Assembly (NCBI GenBank): GCA_029051965.1
Contig: JAIDJZ010000052.1
Location: 1-12,473 of the forward strand
Length of the DNA stretch: 12,473 bases
Direction: 5' to 3'
Source: Paramuribaculum sp.
GTDB taxonomy: Bacteria > Bacteroidota > Bacteroidia > Bacteroidales > Muribaculaceae
Shown here in pieces: positions 1-5,557 of this stretch. The notes beneath the pieces were generated by a model. That model was given only the letters and a program-made list of their open reading frames with translations, had not been told where the DNA came from and did not search any database. The first letter of the stretch is position 1; the number at the start of each line of letters is the position of its first letter. The translations under genes and the position numbers were made by a program.

Positions 1-444
1 GTGGTAAATGAAGTTTTCATAGATGTAACGGTCGACTGCTGCAAGTTTCTTTGATACGGATGCTGAGTTGGGCGCTCCGGATCCTATGTTGTAGGACAGA
101 CCCCCGAGAATCAGTGAATCAGCCCCAAAGTTACGGAAAACCGCGCAGTTTTTCAACAGGTCTTTGCGAAGAAGCGCGTCGGCTTCCGGTTCGGGGAGAG
201 CTTTGGTCCGGCTGAACTTCTCGCCGGGTAGAATGAGATGGCCGTAGCCGACCAGAGGCCAGTGGCGTGGCTGATGGAGGGTTTCATATTTCTTTATGAT
301 TCCGACGGCGACTTCGAATAGCGAGTCGGTTGCTGCCGGAGTGGCGTTTTCTGGCGCGGGTTCAGTGCCAGCGGCCGCGCCCATGTTGATGAACGCGCCG
401 ATGAGCAGCAGTGCTCCGCAGATTATGGCAAAGAGTTTTTTCAC
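1..444 (-). CDS. Secreted GH24-type (phage-like) lysozyme, 3' end missing
   Basis: This is a peptidoglycan muramidase of the T4-lysozyme-like fold, probably the endolysin or cell-wall hydrolase of the phage module. I read 148 codons from a GTG at 444; the frame is still open at the window edge. The first 25 residues (MKKLFAIICGALLLIGAF, then an Ala/Gly-rich end) form a signal peptide or a signal-arrest-release anchor, with a plausible cleavage after Ala25. The catalytic region follows: Glu54 in KKYE, then HWPLVGYGH at 61-69, which matches the E...G-x-GH signature of GH24. The Glu-to-GYGH spacing is shorter than in T4 lysozyme, and the T4 Asp20 and Thr26 equivalents are not obvious, as in a divergent branch of the family. 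Further family-like features are the DALLRKDL helix (89-96) and LSYNIGSG (116-123). GTG was chosen because no ATG lies upstream in frame after the TGA near 480 and because the signal peptide starts there. No holin is visible. The family call is firm; a role in phage lysis is inferred from context. Confidence 0.82.
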   Translation of the reverse strand, partial: MKKLFAIICGALLLIGAFINMGAAAGTEPAPENATPAATDSLFEVAVGIIKKYETLHQPRHWPLVGYGHLILPGEKFSRTKALPEPEADALLRKDLLKNCAVFRNFGADSLILGGLSYNIGSGAPNSASVSKKLAAVDRYIYENFIYH

Positions 445-521
445 AATTGTAGAGTCTGGTGAGGGTTGGGATTCGATTCAGAGTAAAAACATTGCAGCGG
501 GCTGAAGGTTCACGCGCTCTT

Positions 522-565
522 AGAGCCGGTTCCCCAGCATTAACAAATATTGGGGAACCGGCTCT
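522..565. terminator. Perfect 15-bp inverted repeat, possible terminator or RNA hairpin
   Basis: The arms AGAGCCGGTTCCCCA (522-536) and TGGGGAACCGGCTCT (551-565) are perfectly complementary and flank a 14-base AT-rich loop. On the minus strand the stem begins on the last base of the TAA stop of the 140-residue gene and lies 78 bases before the lysozyme start, so it divides the two genes. There is no T-run after the stem on either strand, so it is not a classical intrinsic terminator. It could instead be an attenuator, an RNA-stability hairpin or a protein-binding site. Confidence 0.6.
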
Positions 566-987
566 TAGATCCGAGAGGGAACAATGGTTGCCGGAGCTGA
601 CAGAAGACTTCGCAGAGCGGCGAGCGTCTCCGCCGCCTGAGAGGTGGCTGCCGAGGCTGTGCGGGAGCAGACTCCGGCGTAGGCGGTGGCTGCGATCCGT
701 GACGCGACGGTCTTTTCGATTAGCAGGCGCACCGTCGGGGCTGAGATTGTCGCCGGGATCTCCATTTCGAGGGTGAGGATTCCGACATCGTCGCCGGAAG
801 GGCTGACGGCTGCGCCTGTGGCTGCGGCAATGGCAGCGGCTTCCCCTTCGGCGAGGCATAAAAGTGCCTGGGTCTGGTCGCGGGTCAGCAGTGGCGGACG
901 GTCTGCGGACAGATGATGGCGCAGGGCGGTTTCGGCCAGCAGGGTGCTGACAATGGCTTCTGTTGAGATTGCGATTGATGTTTTCAT
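565..987 (-). CDS. Phage-module protein of unknown function, 140 aa
   Basis: I do not recognise a family with confidence. The protein is 140 residues, alanine-rich (including AAAIAAATGAA and TAYAGVCSRTASAATSQAAETLAAL), acidic in the middle (SGDDVGILTLEMEIP, a likely beta-strand pair) and helical at both ends, with no signal peptide or membrane segment. It starts 9 bases after the stop codon of the 159-residue gene and is preceded by CGAAGAA, so the two are almost certainly translated from one message. Its size and its place downstream of portal would suit a head-completion, neck or tail-terminator protein, but that rests on position alone. Its stop codon touches the 15-bp hairpin. Confidence 0.7.
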   Translation of the reverse strand: MKTSIAISTEAIVSTLLAETALRHHLSADRPPLLTRDQTQALLCLAEGEAAAIAAATGAAVSPSGDDVGILTLEMEIPATISAPTVRLLIEKTVASRIAATAYAGVCSRTASAATSQAAETLAALRSLLSAPATIVPSRI

Positions 988-996
988 TTCTTCGGG

Positions 997-1476
997 TCAG
1001 TTTTTCATGGTTTTGGATTCGGGACCGGATGAGGGGAGGGGAATGTGGCGGTGGTGGCGACGGTTGCGCTTTTGGCGGGCTTCGCGGCGCAGACGTCCGT
1101 AGAGAAATGCCGCGGCGGCGGGACGGATGTAGAAGCGCGGGGCATTGCCTTCGCAGAGCACAAGGGCCAGGGCTTCCGACTCGGTGATCCCTTTGCGGGC
1201 GATCAGCCGGTCGACACGGCGTCGCAGCTCATCGAATGCCGCTGTCGGACCGTCGTGGGTGGTTCTGTCGAGTCCGTTGCGCCGCAGATATGAGAGCCGG
1301 CGGCGTGCATAGGTGAAGGTGACGTAGAATTCCGGAGCGGGCGATTCGGCGGCAGCCTTCGCGATCTGCGCCGCCGTCAGAGGTCGGGTCGATTCGCTGA
1401 CGATGCGGCGGCAGATGCGGAGGAAGTCGCGGTCGCGACGGTTTTTCATAGTAATAGACTGTGTGTTGGCTGTCAT
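997..1476 (-). CDS. Small basic protein with internal duplication, unknown function, 159 aa
   Basis: No family is assigned. The protein is strongly basic, with Arg/Lys clusters near the N-terminus (KNRRDRD), in the middle (ELRRRVDR) and near the C-terminus (RREARQKRNRRHHRH), suggesting nucleic-acid contact. It has two similar halves: residues 32-64 carry a short helix followed by APEFYV and an Ala/Arg helix, and residues 96-130 carry an equivalent helix followed by APRFYI and an Ala-rich helix. Both repeats end in a leucine-rich stretch. The start at 1476 follows a TAACTTTG promoter box by about 50 bases; a second in-frame Met at codon 10 (1449) is possible. It lies 137 bases after portal and 9 bases before the 140-residue gene. 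It could be a packaging, head-completion or DNA-binding accessory protein. Confidence 0.72.
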   Translation of the reverse strand: MTANTQSITMKNRRDRDFLRICRRIVSESTRPLTAAQIAKAAAESPAPEFYVTFTYARRRLSYLRRNGLDRTTHDGPTAAFDELRRRVDRLIARKGITESEALALVLCEGNAPRFYIRPAAAAFLYGRLRREARQKRNRRHHRHIPLPSSGPESKTMKN

Positions 1477-1526
1477 GGTGTGTGATATCGGTTTATTAAG
1501 CGAAAGATTGTTGTGATGTGTGTTGG

Positions 1527-1534
1527 CAAAGTTA
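1527..1534 (-). promoter_or_regulatory. Bacteroidetes -7 promoter box before the 159-aa gene
   Basis: On the minus strand the sequence reads TAACTTTG followed by C, matching the Bacteroidetes primary sigma -7 consensus TAnnTTTG, about 50 bases upstream of the ATG at 1476. No clear TTTG -33 element lies 19-21 bases further upstream. The same octamer precedes the scaffold-position gene (5347-5354), which supports it as a real internal promoter driving the three distal genes. The 137-base gap after the portal gene otherwise shows no open frame or RNA gene. Confidence 0.5.
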
Positions 1535-1613
1535 CAATGAGGGCTGGGCCGTCAGTGATGACACGCTTGCTAATAAATGTTAAAGCGCGGGCGCTTGTTC
1601 GGAAGCGGTTGGG

Positions 1614-2978
1614 TTATGAGTTGACAATCAGTCGGTTTCTTGCAGCGCGAAATGAGTTGAAGCTGTCGAGAAGATCGAGGATAGCGATGCTTGAATTGCG
1701 CAGCTGGGCGTCGTAGAGCGCGGCGGAGGTGTGGTTGTTGGTAATATGACCCTGCAAAGCGCTGCTGACGCCTGAGATCTGGTTGAAAAGCTGCATCTGG
1801 AGATTGAGCAGCTGATAGGCGCCTGCGCACTCGCTGCTGCCGACCGTCTGACGGATTTCCCCTTTGCCGGGCACGTAGGGTATGACCGAGTTGGGGCGTG
1901 CCCACAGCTCGCCGAGCATTTCGAGGGTAAGGCCCGGAGGCAGGCCGTCGGAAGGGGCGAGAAGTGCGCCTTTGGCCGATACGCTCATTATGTGGTCGAT
2001 CAGTGTGATGAGCCGGTTGACTGTGCGCTGCTGGTCGATGATGTCCTCGACAAGCGAATGGACCTCTCCGTCGATCAGGGGGTAAAATTTGACCGCGAAG
2101 GGGTGGAGCGAGTGGGCGTATGGGGAATCGAATTCGTCGAGAATCATTCCGTCGGGGGCCATCATGCGACAGTGCCAGCGCAGAGTCGTGGAGGGTCGTG
2201 TGATGATCTCAGCCGGTGGGTTGCCGTCTGCAGGATGGCTGCTTCTGTTATCGGCGGAGGCAAGAAAGAAGCGGCCCGACGAGGGTTCGTGACACCGCAG
2301 GACCGACCGGCTCTCGAGAGTCCATAGCTCAATGACCCGGCATCTGTGGCTGCCGGCATCGAAAAAGGAGCGGCTGACGCTGTCGCCGAGCGGTCCGGCC
2401 GGCCCTTCGTGCCACGACGTATGGTAGGCCGCGGCTATCCGCGCTGCCCGACGGCCTCCCTGTGGGGCGAAGCGCATCAGCACTTCGCGCAGGCTCATCG
2501 AATGGAGCATTCCGACAAGCTCGATGTCGAGTCCGCGCGGATCGGTGAACCGGTTGATGAAAAACGAGTCGGGGCTGATATTGTCGACCCAGACCCCGTC
2601 GCCGGCAAGACGTCGCTCCGCCACTACGCGCTGGACCGCGCATCCCGAAATGAGAAATTCCTCGAGCATCCGGCAGTCGAGTTCGGTCAGAGCGTTGCGC
2701 GAAGCTGTCGCCTCGTCGGGCTCGGGGGTGACTGCCTGACGGTCGGGCGACGACAGGGAGTTGCGGAAGTTGCCGACCACCGATTTGACAAGCTGCCGGA
2801 TCAGATTGTTGGTGTGGGGGCGGAAGCCGGCTCTGAGAGCGGAGTCGTGTTCGCTCTCCCCGTCGGCGCCGGCATCGTTCCACTGGCGTCCGTAGGTATA
2901 GTCTTTATAGCGCCGGCGCCGGGCGCGCAGAGGTTCTCCTTCGCGCCACGCTTTAAGTGCGAGTTCGATATATTTCAT
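1614..2978 (-). CDS. Phage portal protein
   Basis: Portal proteins form the twelve-subunit ring at the capsid vertex through which DNA is packed and ejected. This 454-residue protein has the usual layout of a podovirus/P22-type portal. An N-terminal segment (ALKAWREGEPLRARRRRYKD, then YTYGRQWN at about 28-35) precedes a polar NNLIRQLVKSVVGNFRNS helix at 57-74. A central alpha/beta region contains DNISPDSFFINRFTDPRG. A late helical segment, EDIIDQQRTVNRLITLIDHI, is typical of the portal stem. Next come a hinge (GALLAPSDGLPPG) and a closing helical region rich in Asn/Gln (LLNLQMQLFNQISGVSSALQ). The length is at the short end for portals but the frame is uninterrupted. It begins 3 bases after the stop of the preceding gene, so translation is probably coupled. 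A large plus-strand open frame opposite it is only a GC-rich shadow. Confidence 0.82.
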   Translation of the reverse strand: MKYIELALKAWREGEPLRARRRRYKDYTYGRQWNDAGADGESEHDSALRAGFRPHTNNLIRQLVKSVVGNFRNSLSSPDRQAVTPEPDEATASRNALTELDCRMLEEFLISGCAVQRVVAERRLAGDGVWVDNISPDSFFINRFTDPRGLDIELVGMLHSMSLREVLMRFAPQGGRRAARIAAAYHTSWHEGPAGPLGDSVSRSFFDAGSHRCRVIELWTLESRSVLRCHEPSSGRFFLASADNRSSHPADGNPPAEIITRPSTTLRWHCRMMAPDGMILDEFDSPYAHSLHPFAVKFYPLIDGEVHSLVEDIIDQQRTVNRLITLIDHIMSVSAKGALLAPSDGLPPGLTLEMLGELWARPNSVIPYVPGKGEIRQTVGSSECAGAYQLLNLQMQLFNQISGVSSALQGHITNNHTSAALYDAQLRNSSIAILDLLDSFNSFRAARNRLIVNS

Positions 2979-2981
2979 TGG

Positions 2982-3536
2982 TCAGCAGATAAACAGGTTG
3001 GAATCCGCGACGCCCAGGCTGGCGAGCATCTGCGGGGTCAGATGATAGATGTCGTCGGAATCGGGCAGCATGACGGCCATTATCCGCGTTTTTCCTCCGT
3101 CGAGAGGTGGCTGGACCGTCAGTAGTCCGTCGCCGACGACAGCGACCGGACGGGCCCGGCCGGATCGGGCGAACGGGTTGCTCTGGGCAGCCGCGTCGGG
3201 GCTTGCGGGGTCGGTGACGATGAGTGCCGGACGTTCCCAGGAGTCGCAGTCGGCCGAGGCGACCCGCAGGCATCCGTCGGGCAGCCGTGCAGAACAGCTT
3301 CCGGGACACCTTTCGCTGAAAGTCAGTCGAGGCCCGATGTCGGTCAGGGGGAGATCGGAGAATGGTGCGGTATTCAGCAGGCCGACGTACCATGCGCGCA
3401 TCTGGAGCGTGAGGATGCGGTCGAGGTCGGGCCCGTCGGACCGGCTGACGGTGCAGTCGGTCCTCAGAGGCTCGAACCCTTTCGCGGTCTTCCACAACTC
3501 AAGCATGGAGTCGGCCGTGAGGGTGATTGGATTCAT
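2982..3536 (-). CDS. Phage-module protein between capsid and portal, unknown function, 184 aa
   Basis: I do not recognise this protein. I start it at the ATG at 3536 (MNPITLTADSMLELWKTA); an alternative TTG eight codons upstream (3560) lies closer to the capsid stop and adds nothing domain-like. The protein opens with an amphipathic helix (SMLELWKTAKGFEPLR), continues with a helix around DLDRILTLQMRAWYVGLLN, and then becomes strand- and loop-rich (RPVAVVGDGLLTVQPPLDGG, then IMAVMLPDSDDIYHL). It has four cysteines and no signal peptide or membrane span. It sits 45 bases after the capsid gene and 3 bases before portal, so it is very probably a virion or assembly protein, such as a neck or connector subunit. 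That role comes only from gene order. Confidence 0.72.
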   Translation of the reverse strand: MNPITLTADSMLELWKTAKGFEPLRTDCTVSRSDGPDLDRILTLQMRAWYVGLLNTAPFSDLPLTDIGPRLTFSERCPGSCSARLPDGCLRVASADCDSWERPALIVTDPASPDAAAQSNPFARSGRARPVAVVGDGLLTVQPPLDGGKTRIMAVMLPDSDDIYHLTPQMLASLGVADSNLFIC

Positions 3537-3581
3537 GATGGAAATAAAGGTTGTGAACAATCGGATGTGAGCGGATCTCCA

Positions 3582-4848
3582 TTATTCCGAAACGATGCGG
3601 AGGTGGGCTTTCGGATGGCGCAGGACAAGACAGCTTGCCTCGGTTGCCACAAGCGCGTCGGTGTTGCGCACGCCGGAGCTCTTCAGGTCGAGGTGTTCGA
3701 CACGGAAGGGGATGTGGGAGTACTTCGTCAGATACTGCGGATCGATGACCATTCCGTCATTTTCGTGGCCGCACTGATCGAAGACTTCGTTGTGGACAAC
3801 GCAGAGCACCCCGAATTTCGAGCGCAGCTCGGTGAAGTCGATGCCCCAGCGGGTCACGGTGTCGGAGGCGGAGATCACTTTCGTGTACTCCATATTGTTG
3901 AGGCGTTCGATCAGACCGGACCCTCCCATGAGGATTTTGCGGGGCGATCCGGCGCAGTCGCCGGTGAACGCTTTGCGCATGAGAGCCACGAGAGTCTCCG
4001 TCGAGATGGGCTCGTCGGTCAGGGCGAATTCCTCGCCGGCCTGATTCCAGATTCCTTTGGTGAAGAGCACCTCGTCGAAACGCCGCGGATCGGTCAGTCG
4101 GGCCTGAACGCCGAAAAGGAAACTCTTTTCCATTCCGAGGCGCATGTCCATGATCGCTACTTCCTCCTGGTCGGAGAGAGTCCATCCGACCTCTTTCGAT
4201 GAGAGCTTGGTCAGGATTGAATTTTCAACCTGGGCCTTGAAGATTTGGCAAAAATTGGTTGATTTGACGGGAAGTGCTTCAAACTGAGGTGTCTGGACGT
4301 CGAGTTCGCCTGCCGCGCGGCCCATTCTGACGAGTCGCTGGCCACTCTGGCCGAATGAGGCGGCTGCTTTCTGCTCGTCGGTCAGGTTGAGGGCAATCAC
4401 ATTCAGCGGATTGGAACTGCCTTTGTCGATGTCGACAACGTAGAGGATGACGGGTTGGCCGTCGACTCCGGTAGTGCCGTCGATCATTACAGTTTCGGTC
4501 ATCGCAATCAGGTCGGCGTTCTTGACCTTCAGCGAGTAGGTCTGATAGCCGCTGTAGTCACCGCCTGCAATCTTTGAGATCGCCGCCGTGGCTGGTGGTC
4601 GGTGCTTTGGCGTCGACCGAATAATAGTCGACAATCATTGATGAGGCGTGGCGCGCGCCGACCATTCGCGAGATCTGGTCGACAGGAGTGGCCATCGGGC
4701 GCACCTTGACGACACGGCTGTCGATCTCGTTGAGCAGAAGCGAGGGAGAACCTTCGCGGGCAGCGCCTGTGGTCAGAGGGCCGTCGATGACTTTGGGTGT
4801 GGTTTCGTCGGATGTGATGATTTTTGTGGTTTCGTCGGATTTGTACAT
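3582..4848 (-). pseudogene. Major capsid protein gene, interrupted by one frameshift
   Basis: Two overlapping frames together encode one protein of about 420 residues. The first frame starts at the ATG at 4848 and runs through SSMIVDYYSVDAKAPTT, then hits a stop at 4558. The second frame continues with AAISKIAGGDYSGYQTYSLK and runs to the stop at 3582. The second frame is offset by one base, and the break lies at about 4575-4605, in a GC-rich ACC/GGC stretch with no obvious slippery run. The joined product resembles the SU10-type phage major capsid family: an N-terminal arm with PLTTGAA and SRVVKVRPMATPVDQISRM; a NFCQIFKAQVENSILTKLS helix with EEVAIMDMRLGMEKSFLFG; and a C-terminal strand region with MVIDPQYLTKYSHIPFR. 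This is the shell subunit. It follows the scaffold-position gene and precedes an unknown gene and portal. The break may be a real inactivating mutation or a sequencing or assembly error; a programmed shift is less likely. The family call is moderately firm, the frameshift is seen directly. Confidence 0.8.
4798..4840. repeat. 27-bp-period direct repeat in the capsid N-terminus
   Basis: The 16-mer TGTGGTTTCGTCGGAT occurs at 4798-4813 and again at 4825-4840, a spacing of 27 bases or nine codons. In the capsid protein it gives two copies of SDETT within the first 18 residues (SDETTKIIT followed by SDETTPKVI). It is a local coding duplication in the presumably flexible N-terminal arm. Confidence 0.75.
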
Positions 4849-4923
4849 GTTCAGATTTGATTAAAGGTTAGAAAAAGAGATGATTGAAACGGTTTTCGTC
4901 GGTCAGGGCCGGCGGGACTGCGG

Positions 4924-5301
4924 TCAGTCCCAGACCCCTCGGGGGAGTTCCGACAGGAAGTTCTCGGCAAGCGAGCGGGCGGTCTCGGGGGTGTCGTGTC
5001 GGCGCAACGGATTTTCGAACAGCGCGGGGCGCGACATGAAGCTCTCGGCCATTTCGTTGCGGGCGCGCAGATATCCGCGCTGTTCGGCGTCGGCCACCAT
5101 CTGTGAGATCTCTTCCGGAGTCGGTCCGGAGGGCTGAGGCGTTTCCGGCAGCTGGGGCGTCTCCGGTTGCTGGGGCGTCTCCGGTTGCCGGGACTCCTGC
5201 GGCATCTGAGCGTCCGGTTCTTCAGGGATTTCGGGACTGACTGCTGATTCGGGAAGCTGGGAATCCGTAGTTGCAGAGGTTGGTTGAAGGTCTGTTTCCA
5301 T
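4924..5301 (-). CDS. Small acidic Pro/Gln-rich protein in the scaffold position, 125 aa
   Basis: This is a probable capsid-assembly scaffold or accessory protein, judged by position immediately upstream of the major capsid gene. I start at the ATG at 5301 (METDLQPTSATT). An upstream in-frame codon at 5349 would sit inside the promoter box and is rejected. The N-terminal half is low-complexity, rich in Pro, Glu, Gln and Thr, with hexapeptide repeats of the QPETPQ type. The C-terminal half is folded-looking: a helix PEEISQMVADAEQRGYLRARNE, then ESFMSRPALFENPLRR, then a closing stretch AENFLSELPRGVWD. A disordered N-terminus with a helical C-terminal capsid-binding part would suit a scaffold, although 125 residues is short for one. 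The stop is 75 bases before the capsid ATG. It is the first gene of the minus-strand unit. Confidence 0.7.
   Translation of the reverse strand: METDLQPTSATTDSQLPESAVSPEIPEEPDAQMPQESRQPETPQQPETPQLPETPQPSGPTPEEISQMVADAEQRGYLRARNEMAESFMSRPALFENPLRRHDTPETARSLAENFLSELPRGVWD
5135..5188. repeat. 18-bp tandem repeat, three units
   Basis: TGGGGCGTCTCCGGTTGC occurs twice head-to-tail (5153-5170 and 5171-5188) and is preceded by a diverged unit TGAGGCGTTTCCGGCAGC (5135-5152). On the minus strand each unit encodes a six-residue PETPQ-type repeat of the scaffold-position protein. Two identical units next to a diverged one suggest recent slippage expansion, so length may vary between strains. Confidence 0.85.
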
Positions 5302-5346
5302 AGGTCTTGGTCGGTAAATAGATTGAATCGGTTCGTTTCGGTGATG

Positions 5347-5354
5347 CAAAGTTA
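5347..5354 (-). promoter_or_regulatory. -7 promoter box of the phage module
   Basis: The minus strand reads TAACTTTG followed by C here, fitting the Bacteroidetes -7 consensus TAnnTTTG, 45 bases upstream of the ATG at 5301. The -33 region has no TTTG; it is occupied instead by TCCGGA palindromes, so transcription may depend on, or be blocked by, a bound regulator. The identical octamer lies before the 159-residue gene of the same module. Confidence 0.55.
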
Positions 5355-5356
5355 CG

Positions 5357-5409
5357 GGTCCGGACCGGCCTCCGGAGTGTCAGATTCAATATTTGGAGAA
5401 TCCGGAGGC
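5357..5409. promoter_or_regulatory. Palindrome cluster, candidate operator
   Basis: GGTCCGGACC (5357-5366) is a perfect 10-base palindrome directly upstream of the phage-module -7 box. A second inverted repeat follows: GCCTCCGGA (5368-5376) with TCCGGAGGC (5401-5409). The hexamer TCCGGA appears three times in 48 bases. This placement over the -10 to -60 region of the minus-strand promoter suits a repressor or activator site. TCCGGA is also found by chance in the GC-rich coding sequence nearby, so this is only a candidate. Confidence 0.4.
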
Positions 5410-5487
5410 ATGGCATTGTGGCAGGCAATGTTAACGGAGTGAAAAAAATAGTAATTGAACCTTTCCATAAATCCAAAAAAATTGTTT

Positions 5488-5495
5488 TATCTTTG
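5488..5495 (+). promoter_or_regulatory. -7 promoter box of the Na+/phosphate cotransporter gene
   Basis: TATCTTTG followed by TG matches the Bacteroidetes -7 consensus TAnnTTTG and lies in an AT-rich patch. Transcription would start near 5500, leaving an untranslated leader of about 55 bases before the ATG at 5558. A poor -33 match (TTTC at 5462-5465) lies 22 bases upstream. Confidence 0.5.
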
Positions 5496-5557
5496 TGTGC
5501 GGAATCATTTTTTCAGTGTCTTCCGCCGAAATACATTCTTTGCATAACCCAATTACA

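Noticed and set aside
2346..3125. A 259-codon plus-strand open frame across portal and the 184-aa gene
   Set aside because: It spans two well-supported minus-strand genes, including their junction, and its sequence is not protein-like.
4575..4605. Programmed ribosomal frameshift in the capsid gene
   Set aside because: No slippery heptamer or stop-dependent +1 site is apparent at the junction and the early product would be only 96 residues; mutation or error is simpler.
4924..5349. A longer scaffold-position protein starting at 5349
   Set aside because: The extra 16 codons overlap the TAACTTTG promoter box and look basic and unlike the rest; the ATG at 5301 fits better.
5350..5557. Attachment site or tRNA at the module boundary
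   Set aside because: No tRNA cloverleaf, direct att-like repeat with another part of the window, or integrase gene could be found; only promoters and palindromes are present.
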